DNA from: Anaeramoeba flamelloides
Taxonomy: Eukaryota; Metamonada; Anaeramoebidae
NCBI GenBank assembly: GCA_027625915.1
Contig: JANTQA010000008.1
Span: forward strand, 9,983,001-10,047,000
Direction of reading: 5' to 3'
Length of the DNA stretch: 64,000 nucleotides
The notes beneath the pieces were generated by a model. That model ran no database searches and was not told where the DNA came from. It saw only the letters and a program-made list of their open reading frames with translations. The position numbers and the translations under genes were made by a program. Shown here piece after piece: positions 10,246 through 22,290 of this stretch (position 1 is the first letter of the stretch; every line of letters begins with the position of its first letter).

Positions 10246-12765
10246 GTTTGAAAAACATTTCATTTTAATATTTTTCATCAGTTAAATACCTTGGTACAAA
10301 CCACACTAAAATTTCCCATTTTAGAGATAAATACACTAAATTATAAAATGCCAATTATCCATTCTGAATGTTTATTATTTAAATATCTAGAATCTCGCAC
10401 TTTTAAACCACTTTGTCGATATAAAAATCAAAAATTATCAAATCTACAAAATCAATAGAGAAGTCTGAAAATTAAAAGCTAATTTCTTTTCATTTATTCA
10501 GTAGATAAATTATAAATAGACATAATAACCTCTTTTATAATACTCTTGGTTTTTGAATTCATAAAAAAAAGTGGATTATATTATTTTGAACTTTTATTTG
10601 ATATTTTTTCAAAATTTAACATTTACAAGATATAACTTTGAGGAAAATTATTATAAAAAATAGTTTAACGAAAATTAATGTAAATTGAAAGTAATCAAAC
10701 AACTTTCTCCAATACTAATACAAATAAATATTTTCAATTAAGAAAAATGATGTTTTTTTTTGAAAATTAAAATTGATGTTAGATTTGAAGTTCTTCCTTT
10801 TCGAGAATCTTTTAATTTAGAAGATATAGGATTTTTTTTGTTTTTGATATTTTCAAAAGGTTTAAAATTTATAGATTTAGAATATTTAATCAATAGAATT
10901 TAGAAAAACTAAATTTTTACTCTTTTTAATTGAATATATTTATTTTTATAAATAGAAATTATTTGTAAAATTTTACTAATATTTTCAATTGATTTAAGAA
11001 AATACAATTTCTGGGATTTTTCAAAATTTCAGGTTTGTCAGTTAACTGTTATAACTTATTCAAACAAAGACCATTGGAGAGATTCCTACTTAATAATATT
11101 CATAATTAAAAACTAAAACTTAAAATCATATTTATTTGCTTTTTTTAGTGAGTCAATTTTATTACAAAAAAGTCAATAGTTTTTTTCAATAGTAGTATTA
11201 TATTATCTTAAGAATTCTAAGTAATATATTGAATTTTAATATATATATATATATATATACAATTAAATTATTGGTGTTTGGATTTTCTGTTAATTGGTTG
11301 TTAAGATTAAGTAAAAATCATAACAATTTATTCATTATTTATGTTTGTTAATTTCTAGATCTATAAAACGGTTATGAAATATTTATTTTTGTTTTTGATT
11401 GGGTTTATAATTTCTCGTCTCCGCTAAATTGAATTCTTCATTTTTAAAAAGTTATTTAAAATCGAAAAAATATTTTTAACTTTATTCCAAAAACTCAATT
11501 GAAAATATTTTTAAAATATTTTATTGTAGATTTATTCCTAAATTGATTTATATAGATTTAACAATCTTTTTTTTTATTTAATTTTTATTTTACCAGTTTT
11601 ATAAAAAAAGAAAATTGCAAATTTCTGCTTGGATTTCGGGAAGTATCTGAGTACGAAAACAATCATTTTTTTTTTTTTTTTTAATTTTTGTAACTTCAAT
11701 CTGATCAACCAAAGAGATGATTCACCAGAGTTCCACTTTTTTTTTTTTGAAGGATAAATTATTAATTTAATAAATTTTTTTTTTATAGCAAGATATAAAC
11801 GTGTTGTAAAGACGTTATCAAGACTTGATATACTCTAGCATTTTATAAGAACAACTTTTATAACATAAATGTTTGTAATAAAATGTGTTGAAAAATGTAA
11901 CAAGTCTGTTATTATAATATCGTTTTAAAAAATATATTGAAAAAATCATCATTTTAAAGGAATTTTGTGATAAAAATGTTATCTAAAGTAGTGAAATAAA
12001 ACTTTTTTTATTAGGGTTTTAATATAAGAACATTTAAAATAAATTTATTGTAATAAAGATTTTTTCTAGACCAATTTTTGAAATTGATTTTTAATTCATT
12101 ATTAATATATTAAACTTGCCAAGATCTTTTTCTTTTTAACAACATATTAAAGTTTTTCAATCACAATATTCTATTAATATTATAAATTCTAAAGACAGCC
12201 AGGGAACTTAAATGTTGTCAAATCTACTTTTCATTTCAAAAAAATACTCTTGTAATTTTCATACTAATTTGAATTGTTGAAAAAAAAAAAAATTAAGAAT
12301 CACTCAAAAAAATTATTTCTGATGATGATGATGATGATGATGATGTTTATTTATGGGGAGGAAAAATCGAATGATTTGTCGCCTTGTAAAAGAGGAGTTT
12401 TGTTGAGAAAATGAACTTCAAATGAATAATGTAAAAAAATTGTATACCCAAATCAAGAAGATATGGATTATTTTTACAACATCTGAAGAGAAAAGTTTGA
12501 TCATTTCAGAACAGTCCTCGTAGAAGAAAAATATAAAAAGTAAAAAGAAAGAAGAGAATAAGAATAAAAAAAAATTATTTCTAATTGAGTTTAAAAGTAT
12601 TTTTTATTGAAAATAAAAATAAAAAAACAAAAATACACCTTCTTGTTTTGTTTTGAAATAGGTATCTAAAAATAAATATAAATTTAAATATAAATATATG
12701 TAAACACACATCAAGATATATTATTTTTTTTTCAAAAAGCATTAAAATTTTATTTTTTACGGATC
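10246..12765. other. Gene-free AT-rich region
   Basis: Between the transposon and the BiP stop. Holds a (TA)n tract at about 11240-11260 and a (GAT)8 microsatellite at 12321-12345, otherwise homopolymer-rich sequence. I see no exon, RNA gene or repeat pair. Confidence 0.6.
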
Positions 12766-14757
12766 TTACAATTCATCATGTGGGATATTTTGTTCACCCA
12801 TATTTGGCATATCGCCTTCCGGGTTGGCTTGTTGGTATAGCTTGGAAAGAATTGGGAGGGCGATATCTTCTAGTTCCTTTTGTTTAGCCTTCAAATCGTC
12901 TGTGTCGGCGTCTTGGTTTTCTTCAAGCCAGGCGATTGCCTGGTCTGCGGCGGTTTCAATTGTTTCCTTGTCTTCGTCGGTAATATTTTCGGCAATTGCT
13001 TCTTCGTCGTTTACTGTAAATTTCAAATTATAGGCGTATTGCTCTAAATGGTTTTTGGCTTCTATTTTTTCTTTTGATTTACGATCTTCTTCTGCATAAA
13101 GTTCTGCTTCGTCGACCATCCTTTGGATGTCTTCTTCCGATAGCCTACCCCTTTCATTTTTGATTGTGATGGCTTCTGATTTACCGGTACCTTTGTCCAT
13201 CGCAGAAACATGTAAAATACCATTTTTATCGAGGGTGAATTCGACTTCAATTTGGGGGACACCTCTTCTCGCTGGGGGGATTCCTGTTAATTCGAATTTG
13301 CCCAACAAATGGTTATCCTTGGTTAATGCACGTTCGCCTTCGAAGACTTGGATGAGCACGGCGGGTTGGTTATCTTGATAGGTTGAAAAGACTTGAGATT
13401 TGACATTTGGGACAACAGTGTTTTTGTCGATGACCTTGGTAAAGACACCGCCAACTGTTTCAATTCCGAGGGACAATGGGGTTACGTCGAGTAATAATAG
13501 CCCCTCAACATCTTCTTCGTCACTTAAGATACCACCTTGGACAGCTGCTCCAAAGGCAACGGCCTCGTCTGGGTTGATGTCCTTATTGAGCTCTCTGCCG
13601 TTGAAGAAATCAGAAAGCAGTTGTTGGATTTTGGGGATTCTTGTAGATCCTCCGACCAAGACGACATCGTCGATTTCGTGCTTTTGGTAACCAGATTCCT
13701 GTAAGACCGTTTTGACTGGGTCCATGGTCTTTTTGAAGAGATCCATACAGAGCTGTTCAAATTTGGCTCTTGTGAGGGTCTCGGAAAAGTCAATACCGTC
13801 AACCAGCGAATCGACTTCAATTTTGACCTGTTGCAGTGTACTGAGGGTTCTTTTCCCCTTTTCAACAGCTTGCACAAGTCTTTGCATGGCTTTTTTGTCT
13901 TTTGTGATGTCTTTTTTATATTTTCTTTTGATCAAGGCAGTGAAGTGATCCATAATTCTTCGGTTGAAATCCTCTCCTCCAAGATGAGTGTCGCCAGAGG
14001 TGGCAACAACTTCAAAGACACCCTCATCGATCATCAGCATGGAGACATCAAAGGTACCGCCACCGAGATCAAAGACTAAGACCTTCCTTTCCGCGCCTTG
14101 CTTATTTAAGCCATAGGCAATTGCAGCTGCTGTTGGCTCGTTGATGATCCTGAGCACATTTAGCCCTGAAATGGTTCCGGCGTCCTTTGTGGCTTGTCTT
14201 TGTGCATCGTTAAAGTAAGCTGGTACTGTGACAACAGCGCTTTTGACTTCCTTACCCAAGTAGTTTTCTGCTATTTCCTTCATTTTGGTAAGAACCATCG
14301 CACTAATTTCCTCGGGAACAAATTCTTTTTTTTCTCCCTGGAATTCGACTTTCACAGCTGGCCTGTCCCCTTTGTTGAAAAGTTCAAATGGCCACATTTC
14401 CTTGTCTTGCTGCACTTCCTTGTCTCCAAATTTCCTCCCGATCAGCCTTTTGGCGTCATAGACAGTGTTTTCGGGGTTTTGTGAGGCTTGGTTTTTAGCT
14501 GCATCTCCAATGAGCCTTTCGTTTTCCGTAAAGGCAACATAACTTGGCGTAATTCTATTACCCTGTTCATTCGCAATGATCTCAACTTGGCCGTTCTTGT
14601 AAACACCGACACATGAATAGGTGGTTCCAAGATCAATGCCAATAACGATTCCAGTGGATTCCCCTTCTCCTTCCCCTTCCCCTTCACTTCGAACAAGTGT
14701 AGTTAAAAAGGTACAGAGAAAAACAATTAAGAGAAATTTTTTAATTCCGATGGTCAT
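12766..14757 (-). CDS. HSPA5: ER Hsp70 chaperone BiP/GRP78
   Basis: ATP-driven chaperone of the endoplasmic reticulum lumen that binds unfolded secretory proteins. The start is the ATG at 14757 ([15 protein letters not shown]), giving a signal peptide; upstream in-frame codons include only a TTG. The mature N-terminus carries a short [10 protein letters not shown] stretch, then the nucleotide-binding domain with [28 protein letters not shown] and [11 protein letters not shown]. The hydrophobic linker [12 protein letters not shown] is intact, followed by the substrate-binding domain and helical lid, and the protein ends HDEL, the ER retrieval signal. 663 residues, the usual length. No intron. 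Codons are clearly more GC-rich at third positions than in neighbouring genes, as expected for a highly expressed gene. Its 5' side faces the 1.1-kb spacer shared with the RRM pseudogene. Confidence 0.98.
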   Translation of the reverse strand: MTIGIKKFLLIVFLCTFLTTLVRSEGEGEGEGESTGIVIGIDLGTTYSCVGVYKNGQVEIIANEQGNRITPSYVAFTENERLIGDAAKNQASQNPENTVYDAKRLIGRKFGDKEVQQDKEMWPFELFNKGDRPAVKVEFQGEKKEFVPEEISAMVLTKMKEIAENYLGKEVKSAVVTVPAYFNDAQRQATKDAGTISGLNVLRIINEPTAAAIAYGLNKQGAERKVLVFDLGGGTFDVSMLMIDEGVFEVVATSGDTHLGGEDFNRRIMDHFTALIKRKYKKDITKDKKAMQRLVQAVEKGKRTLSTLQQVKIEVDSLVDGIDFSETLTRAKFEQLCMDLFKKTMDPVKTVLQESGYQKHEIDDVVLVGGSTRIPKIQQLLSDFFNGRELNKDINPDEAVAFGAAVQGGILSDEEDVEGLLLLDVTPLSLGIETVGGVFTKVIDKNTVVPNVKSQVFSTYQDNQPAVLIQVFEGERALTKDNHLLGKFELTGIPPARRGVPQIEVEFTLDKNGILHVSAMDKGTGKSEAITIKNERGRLSEEDIQRMVDEAELYAEEDRKSKEKIEAKNHLEQYAYNLKFTVNDEEAIAENITDEDKETIETAADQAIAWLEENQDADTDDLKAKQKELEDIALPILSKLYQQANPEGDMPNMGEQNIPHDEL

Positions 14758-15880
14758 TTTTTGTTTTTGTTTATGAGTTTGGTTCAAGACGGTAAATTAC
14801 AATATTTATTGTAAAGAGAAAGATAAGGTTGTGTTTTTTTGTTTTGAAAAGAGAGAAGATAAAAATAATGATTGAAAGTTTCTTCTTTTTCCTTTTTTTA
14901 CATTTCTTTCATGATGACCTCATCAGAATTTTTTTTGTTAAAATGTGTTGCTACTTTCAAAGGTTTGTTTGAATCTTTTAAGTCTTTTTATGGTTTCGTC
15001 GAATTAAACTTCCTCCCATCGTTTTTACCAAAAAAAAATGGGAAGTTTATTAGAATAAATTACTCTTTAAAACAATAGAAAAATGATTTTCTTGAAATTG
15101 GTCGTTTGAAAAAATTGGTTTGGGTTTCTCAAATAAAATAAATGAGTTGGTTTTGGGTTGATTCACCTGGACAAAATTTGAAAATTGTTTTTTAAACTTT
15201 TTTTTAATTTATTGGCTGATGATGAAAGATTTTTTTTTTACTTTCGTTTTTTTTTATTGACAAGTAGATTCAGCAATTAAAGGGGTCTATTTGAGTTTGA
15301 GTGCTTTGAATACAATAAATTGGAAATAATCTCTCTTATATAATATGTGCAAAAATCGATATAGTAGTAATTTATCTTATGTTATATAAAAAAAAACATT
15401 TTCCAAGATACTTTCACATCAAAATTCCAACAATTTTAGAGCATCTTGAAATTTAAAAAATCTTCACGTAAATTTAATAGAAAATTCAATAAAATTTTAC
15501 CTCATCTTGAAATTGAAAAATGAAGTAAAAATCTGATTACTAAGATCAAACTTACTTTCAAAGCTATTTTCAAAAATGAATTATTGTTTTTAAAAGTTTG
15601 ATCCGTTTTTCCATTGTTTAAAAAGTTCAAAATTCAACATCTTTTGAAATTTTCCAAAAAATATAGAATTTTTTTGAAAGAAGAAGAAATCTTCTTATTT
15701 TCCATTGATAAAGTGTACAGAAATATATATTTAAAAACAAAACTACTTCTTTTTGAAATTGATAAGATAAAAAATTTTTAATTTTAAAAAAAATTCAATA
15801 TTTATTTGAAACTTGAAAAAAATATAATTTTTTATTTTTTTTTTAACTTTTATTCTATCACTTTAATTTTTTTGTTTCAA
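14758..15880. other. Spacer between divergent BiP and RRM genes
   Basis: Holds the BiP promoter region on its left. T-rich, with no recognisable ER-stress element, repeat or gene. Confidence 0.5.
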
Positions 15881-16860
15881 ATGAAATCCAACATTAATAA
15901 ACTGTTCTTAAAAAACTTGCCAAAAGATTATTCTATTGACAAATTAGTACAGCTAATAAAGTTGAAAACAGGATGCTCGCCCAACATTGAAATAATACAA
16001 AATAAAAAAAATCCAAACAATGGACTTGCAAGACTTGCACTATTTTCAAAAAAAAATGAGATAAAAATTAAACGAAGACTCTCAAATAATTTTGATTTTG
16101 AAAACACAAGAATTTCAATAGACATATATGATAAACAAAATAAAGAAAACAAAAAGAAAAATTTTTAAAAACAAAAAAAAAATAAAAAGAATTTTGATGA
16201 ATATCCTTCTGTATTTGATGAACAAGAACAAAAGAAATCAGAAGATTTTCATAACCAAAATAAAAACTTTTCCGAAAAACAAAAACAAAAAAATGAAAAA
16301 GAAAAAAAAATTGAAAAAGAAAGCAAACAAGAAAAAAGAAAAAATAATAAAAAAAATAAAAAAAATAAACAAAATGGAAAAAAACAACAAAAAACGACCT
16401 AAATTACACGAACTGGTAGCACTCCAAATGATAAAAACCCCCAAAACAATGATTATTCAAACATACCAAAAAATGAAAAAAACTTGATCAATGATCAAAA
16501 ATTTTTTTTTTCAAATGAACTACAGAACCACCAACAATTTACCATTTTTATGCATAATATTTCCTACCAAGCAAATTATGAGAAAATTAGCATATTATTT
16601 AAGAAATATATTCAATTTAGTACAGTCAGTTCCACTTTTAAGGCACAAACTTGCTACTGAATTTAAGGCACAATAAAAATCCCAAATTAAGGCACAAAAT
16701 TCAGATTCAAGTAAAATAAATTGTAAAAAAAATTCCAAAATTATGTGCTTTAATTTGAGATTTTTTTGTGGTTTAAATTTCGTTGAAAGTTTGTGCCTTA
16801 AAAGTGAAACTGACTGTATCAATAAAATCAAAAATGGATAATATATCTAAATTTAAATAC
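15881..16860 (+). pseudogene. RRM-domain RNA-binding protein gene, decayed and cut by a MITE
   Basis: From ATG 15881 one frame encodes a first RRM-like domain (NKLFLKNLPKDYSIDKLVQL, residues about 5-85), a Lys/Asn/Glu-rich linker, and the start of a second RRM (FTIFMHNISYQANYEKISIL, about 16535-16600). The frame stays the same for about 740 bp and is interrupted by TAA at 16166-16168 and 16400-16402. MITE H1 then splits the second RRM at 16621. After H1 the frame meets further TAAs before MITE H2. The interruptions seen up to H2 are all TAA, each one C-to-T change from the Gln codon CAA. The second RRM lacks its RNP1 motif. Most likely a nuclear RNA-binding protein gene that is now dead. An assembly error cannot explain the in-frame TAAs. 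Confidence 0.6.
16623..16816. mobile_element. MITE family H, copy 1 (194 bp), inserted in RRM coding sequence
   Basis: Termini CAGTCAGTTCCACTTTTAAGG and inverse, TA on both sides (16621-16622, 16817-16818). Inside each end TTAAGGCACAAA recurs two to three times. No coding capacity. Confidence 0.92.
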
Positions 16861-17106
16861 AGTCAGTTTCACTTTTAAGGCACAAACATTCAACGAAATT
16901 TAAGGCACAAAAAAAATCTCAAATTAAGGCACAAAATTCAAATTCTAGTAAAAATAAATTGTAAAAATCTCAAATTAAGGCACAAAATTCAAATTCTAGT
17001 AAAATAAATTGTAAAAAAAACAATTTCCAAAAAATGTGCTTTAATTTGAGATTTTTTGTTACTTAAATTTCGGTGAAAGTTTGTGCCTTAAAAATGGAAC
17101 TGACCG
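16860..17106. mobile_element. MITE family H, copy 2 (247 bp)
   Basis: Same termini with TA flanks. About 50 bp longer than its sisters because an internal unit (AAATTCAAATTCTAGTAAAA and following) is duplicated in tandem. Confidence 0.9.
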
Positions 17107-17124
17107 TATTTAAGATTACAATTT

Positions 17125-17352
17125 AACATTTTATTTAACATTTAAGATGGGTAGGTATGGTTTCGTAGGTATGTAGATAGGTTACTTTAGAGAGTGTTAG
17201 AATTGTATATTGTATATGTGTTAGTGTAAGATATGGTTAATTAGGATGTGTTGAGTAAGTTAGGAATGAGTGTGGTGGGGTAGATCACTCAACTAAAATA
17301 TACTAATCCTACCTAACCATCCCCTATAAAATGTTAAATAAAATGCTAAAGG
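17125..17352. mobile_element. Short inverted-repeat element between H2 and H3
   Basis: Left arm AACATTTTATTTAACATTT then GATGGGTAGGTA; right arm is the inverse near 17310-17350. The centre is unusually rich in GT/AG for this genome (GGTAGGTATGG-like steps). No coding capacity; family unknown. Confidence 0.6.
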
Positions 17353-17528
17353 AATCGAAAATATTCGCAAATTTTGAAAATATACATTTTTGGATAAAAA
17401 TTGTCTTTTTTGACCAATTCATATTTTTTATTCTTTTGAACCAAAAAAAATTTTTTTTTTAATTCATACAACAAACAGACAGCACACAGGTCAACATTTT
17501 GAAAGTTTAGAAATCAAACAAAACACTA

Positions 17529-17724
17529 CAGTCAATTTCACTTTTAAGGCACAAACTTTCAACGAAATTTAAGGCACAAAAAAATCTCAAATTAAGGCAC
17601 CAAATTTGGAATTTTTTTTTACAATTTATTTTTACTAGAATTTGAATTTTGTGCTTTAATTTGAGATTTTTTATTGTGCCCTAAATTTCCCTGAAAGTTT
17701 GTGCCTTTTAAGTGGAACTGGTTG
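17529..17724. mobile_element. MITE family H, copy 3 (196 bp)
   Basis: Termini CAGTCAATTTCACTTTTAAGG and the inverse of CAACCAGTTCCACTTAAAAG, TA flanks at 17527-17528 and 17725-17726. Slightly more diverged than copies 1 and 4. Confidence 0.88.
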
Positions 17725-17726
17725 TA

Positions 17727-17885
17727 CCCTAACCTACCTGGAAAGGCAGGGTTTTTTGAATACCTACAATAAAATATTATAATTAAATTAAATATTTTGA
17801 AAAAAATAAAAATTTTGTCAATTTTGGAAATTTGATCAAATTTGATAACTCATATATTTTCCTATCAAAATTACTTTTTTAAAAG
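17727..17885. repeat. Dispersed repeat G, copy 1
   Basis: Begins with a CCTAACCTACCTGG step and a GGG-TTTT stretch and aligns loosely with 35515-35660 inside NF1 intron 2, sharing the run around CAATTTTGGAAATTTGAT. No coding capacity. Confidence 0.4.
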
Positions 17886-18360
17886 TAGAACTGATACTAC
17901 AACTTTTTTCAGTCTAATGACCTTCTAAAAAATTTTTATAAATTAAAAAAATTAAATTTACATTTTGGAAAAAATAAAAAATTGAATTACTCTAAAAATG
18001 AAAAATTTAACAAAAGAGGTAGTAAAAATAATAAATAGGTAATAATTTCTTTAATTGATCCGAGATAGCATTTTGAAATTTTAAATTGTGTTATTAAAAA
18101 AATTTTCTGACATTTTTTCATTTTTTCAGATGTGAAAGTTCATTTTTTAAAAAAGTTTAAATTTTTGAATGAAATTTTGTCGAAAAAATCAAAAGTCGGT
18201 CTTTTTCAAATGATGGGGTATTAAAATTTAGGCGAATTTAATCGTAAAAATGAAAATTTTTTATAATTTTTTTTCTACACCCGAAAAAATATTTTTTTTG
18301 ATTTTTAAAAATTTTTAAGGGGGTTTTGTTAATATTTTAGAGTATATAGCACTTTTTTCT

Positions 18361-18600
18361 TTTCCTTGTTGTGAAGTTAAATAACCAAAACGAAGAAAGA
18401 GAGTAATTTTCCTTCTTATTGGTGATCGATGAAAAAAAAACCTTTAAACTCGAGTTGTGTATTCTGTCCAATCCAAAGGTACTCGAATACGAAGAAGAAC
18501 AAATAGAAAATAGTTGTTCAAAAATCTTAATAATTGGTGATCATGTGACTAGGTTGTTGAGAAAGCTTTTGAAAACATATAGTTAATACAGTGGTGTAAA
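18361..18600. repeat. Dispersed repeat R, copy 1 (partial)
   Basis: The block around TTTTCCTTCTTATTGGTGATCG and the following AATCTTAATAATTGGTGAT recurs at 23040-23260 and 57520-57720. This copy stops where element F begins. Confidence 0.65.
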
Positions 18601-18618
18601 TGATCTTTATTACAACCC

Positions 18619-19033
18619 TTAACCCATTACTAAAATTTAACTCAATGTTTTTTTTTTCAAACCTGGGTATTTGAAGATAGGAAGACACAATTATATTCTT
18701 GGTTTGGGTTTAAATTGACTTTAGAGGTTAGATCTTTTATTAATCGAAACCATTCAATAATATTAAATGCTTTTGTTTCAAAAATTTCGTTATATTTACA
18801 TAATTACTGAGATAAAAATCATATTTCTCATTTTTAAAAAATAACATTTTCAGCATTTTTTTGTCAAAAATTACATTTTAATCTTTCAATATCTCCATAA
18901 TTCTTTTTTAAAATTTATTTAAAGAACCCAATTTCTTTTTTATATACCGTTTTCATCCCATTGATTGATTTCTTTTATTTCTACAGTTAGCCAATATTTT
19001 TTGTATGAGTTAAATTTTAGTAATGGGTTAAAA
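18619..19033. mobile_element. Inverted-repeat element F
   Basis: Arms TTAACCCATTACTAAAATTT (18619 on) and exact inverse ending at about 19031. Arms of about 26 bp, no open reading frame. Ends TTAA on both sides, which may itself be the target duplication. Confidence 0.7.
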
Positions 19034-19049
19034 TAAAAAAAACCGGATA

Positions 19050-19507
19050 CTGTTGAGAGAAAAATGTTGGACACAGAAAAATAGTAGGAAACCATTTTTA
19101 ATTGGGAACATTAATAAAATTGAAAATCAAATCCTATTGATAACTAGGTGAATTTTATATAAATCCAAGTTTAAATGTGTTACAAGTTCATTAATCGGTG
19201 TTGTGTATAGAACACTCATTTGAATGGTTGATAACTAAAGTAGATCATGTTATTGTAACAAAAATCCAAGTTTTAGTAAAGTTTACGATTAATTCTGAAA
19301 AAGGTAATTTTTAAACTTGTTTTAGACTATAAGAGATAAGGTTTTGAAAAAGTAGAATTACATTAATCCTTATTCTAATAAGGAGATTATTGTTTTTTTC
19401 TTTAGTTATTTCACAAAGGAAAGAAATTAAAAATCATTTTCAGTAATGTTCCCAATAAAAATTGCTGTCCAACTATTTTTCTCCGTCCAACATTTTTCTC
19501 TCAACAG
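19050..19507. mobile_element. MITE family E (458 bp)
   Basis: Termini CTGTTGAGAGAAAAATGTTG and inverse, near-perfect over 37 bp, flanked by TA (19048-19049, 19508-19509). No coding capacity. Lies 16 bp from element F. Confidence 0.85.
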
Positions 19508-19837
19508 TAATCAACAATACTGAACAACCAAAAATTAAAATCTCAATATTTAAATATAATCTCATTTCTTTATTGTTTAAAATCCGTGAATATATGTACC
19601 TTTCTTCAAATTAGAATTCCTTAAATCATTTTTGAAAATATTCATTGTTTTAACAACCCTTTTAGATTCAAACCAAACTTAAGACTGATCAACTCCAAAC
19701 CATAATAACAATACTCTGTACTCTAAACAGAATACTTTTTTTTTCCCATATCAAAGAAAGACAATCTTTCAAAAATAACCTTCCAAAATAAAAAAATCAT
19801 TTTTCACTTTTATTTTTTTTTATGTCTTTCACATAAA

Positions 19838-20376
19838 ATGTTAAAACCAGGAAAAAAAGGATCAATTTTTTGCATTTTAATTTCAATTTGGGGTGTAGTA
19901 ATGCTTGTAAATTTCCAACTTTTCATTTTACCTTTTTCTTCTTCACACAACCAAAACTGATCTTTTTCCTTTTTCCTTTTTCCTTTTTCCTTTTTTTAAT
20001 TTATTTACAATTTCATTTTCTCCAAAAAGCTAATTTTAGGAATTTTGTTTCAAACAGGGCACCAAGGTTTGGATTTAAGTTCCAAAGATTTAATTTCCAT
20101 TTTAAACACAACAAAAGTTTAATCACAACAATATATTTAATCACAACAATATATTTCCTTTTTTTTTAATCTTTTTCTTCTTCCAATCCACCAGGTAATA
20201 TTGGGCATTATGGAGACAACGATCCAAAAGATCTTGCAAGAGATCTTTTTATTGCAGCAGCTATCTATTTTGTGTTTTTGTTGGGGTGTGGATTTAGGTA
20301 TCGCCATGTTGTGAAAAAAGAACAAAATTTGGAATTGGAAAGAGTGATCAACGAAAAAGAATTTGATTTGGATTAA
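19838..20376 (+). CDS. RNASEK: RNASEK (ribonuclease kappa / V-ATPase-associated membrane protein)
   Basis: Small two-helix membrane protein; the animal orthologue associates with the V-ATPase and is needed for endosome acidification and endocytic uptake. Three exons: 19838-19906, 20030-20066, 20195-20376, with introns of 123 and 128 nt (GTAAAT...AAAAAG and GTTTGG...CCACCAG). The joined product is about 95 residues, as in animals. First helix ISIWGVVML joined to LILGILFQ matches the family's S-x-W-G-V-I-M-L-x-x-L-G-I-F-F block. Second helix LFIAAAIYFVFLLGCGF matches the family's FIAA-LYLLLGGFSF. The tail is charged and ends FDLD. The loop between the helices is shorter than in animals. Phases at both junctions fit exactly, which supports the model. 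The family identity rests on my alignment from memory. Confidence 0.85.
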
Positions 20377-20754
20377 AAAATCTGTTTTTTTCTTTTTTAT
20401 AAATTTTCCTTTTTTATTCAAAAAAAAAAGAAAAAATAATTTTCTTTTTGTAATAAACACTTTTGAAGAAAGAATAAAAAAAAAACAACTTTTTTGGTTT
20501 GTTTTCTCATTCTGTTGCTCAAGTTAAAAAATAACCCGTTTTGTTTCTTTGAATTTGAAGCTTTCTTTCTTCAAAAAAATATCCTTTTGTTTTTTTTCAA
20601 AATATAACCAATGAAAAAAAAAGAACAAAATTTGATTTATCATCAATTTAGTAAGGAATTTGAAAACAGGTGTAATTTTGCCTTTAAAAAAACTGTTCAC
20701 AATGCCCTGAAACTCGGTTTATTTAAGTTTATCAACTGTTTTATTGATACCTTT

Positions 20755-22290
20755 TAAAACTATTTTGTAATACTTTTTTCGAATGTAACATTCTTTTTGA
20801 CCTTACGGATTATCATCACCATAGATTTCCCTATAATCAAAGTATATTGTTATTGGGTGTAAATGATATTAGTGTGATATTTCTCAAATAGTTTCTGTGA
20901 CTATAAAAAACCTATTATAAATCTTATCGCAATAAATTATTGGAATTTTTACTAATAATCACAATTAAAAAAGTTTCATTTCAAATTTTTTGTTTTTTAA
21001 ATTCCTTTTCCAAATTCAAAAATAGAAACATCAAGATAATAGTATTATAGTCGTTAATAATTCAGATTTAGAACTTCCAAAAGTAACTATTTTTAAAATT
21101 TTTTAATTTAAAAGATTAACTCAATAACCATCAACATAAAAACCCAAAGACTGATTAGTTTTGTTTGCTTTTTTATATAGCTAATTTCACATCATCAATA
21201 TATTTTCAATATTGACGAAATAATTTGTCAAAAAAATCTTTTTATTGGTTAATTATTTAATTTTTTAAAAAAATTGAATTTTTTAGCTAATAATCTACAT
21301 TTTGAAACAAATTTAAGAAGGATATTTTGCAACTTTGTATTTTGAATATTGATAATTCAACCTTACAATATGAGGTAAAATGCAGATTTTTTTCTGAAAT
21401 TGTTGGGGTTTTTACTAATAAACTTTGTTTCAGTCAAAGTGGCCCAACATTTTTTTTAAATATCAATTATATTTTATATAATTGAACTTTGAAGAACAAC
21501 TTTGAAATAAGCAGAATAATACACATCAAAGAATTGTTGATATATGTCTGAAATAAAACTAATAAATCAATAGATTTTCTTAAAAATTGAAAAACTCAAA
21601 TTCTTAGGAAACTATTGAGAAAAACATATAATGTTCGTTTTTGAATTTCGGTTGTATTTGAATAATAAATAGGAAACATTTTCCATACTTTTTTTTTTTT
21701 TTTTTTTTTTGAAACCAAAGCCCCAAACGAAGTGTTTTGGGATTTTTAGTCTCTATTTGAAAAAGGAGATGAAAATGAAGTGAAAAATTTTCACTTTTAT
21801 GTAATCATATATCAGTATCTAAGATTGAATACTATACCAATAGAAATCAATATGATTTCTCAATAATCATTTCTACAATTTCAAGAACATTAAAATAGCA
21901 CATTTTTACCAATTTACTATTGATCTTGCAAAAAAAATAATTTGCCAACTGAATTAGTTAAGCAAAAAAAAACCGAAAAATAAAAATGAGCAAAACTGTG
22001 CAAAAATGATTTCAATTTTGAAAATTTCCAAAATAATTTTTTTCTTCTAATATCCAGGTAAACCCTTTAAAACACATCTATTTCACCCATTACAACTGGC
22101 ACCTCTTGACTGAAAAATAATGTATATAGATCATTTTTAATTGATGAGATCATCAATTATTACTACTTGACTTTTCGATTTTTTTAGAGATGTTTGAACC
22201 TTGGGGCACTAATGTGATTAAAACCTCAGAAGAATATACTTTGATCTTATGTTTCTCCTTGGTAGACTCTAACCCCTTAAATTTATAAAA
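20755..22290. repeat. Dispersed repeat A, copy 1 (contains element C2)
   Basis: Aligns with 44140-45470 on both sides of the C2 insertion, for example AATGATATTAGT followed by ATTTCTCAAATA, and ATTTTTAATTGATGAGATCA. A weaker third relative lies at 42720-43140. No clear coding frame; nature unknown. Confidence 0.65.
21415..22130. mobile_element. Non-autonomous element family C, copy 2
   Basis: Begins about CAGTCAAAGTGGCCCAAC (21431) and ends about CTCTTGACTG. Aligns with 2199-3268 minus the B2 insertion. The second copy of repeat A at 44140-45470 lacks it, so it is an insertion of about 0.7 kb. Contains a T run at about 21690-21711. Confidence 0.72.

Noticed and set aside
13062-14696. Several antisense and shifted open frames over the BiP gene
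   Set aside because: They are shadows of a strongly biased Hsp70 coding sequence; none has a family signature.
15881-16860. Host use of TAA as a Gln codon
   Set aside because: NF1, BiP, EXO1, RNASEK, the hydrolase and the transposase all end at TAA exactly where their families end.
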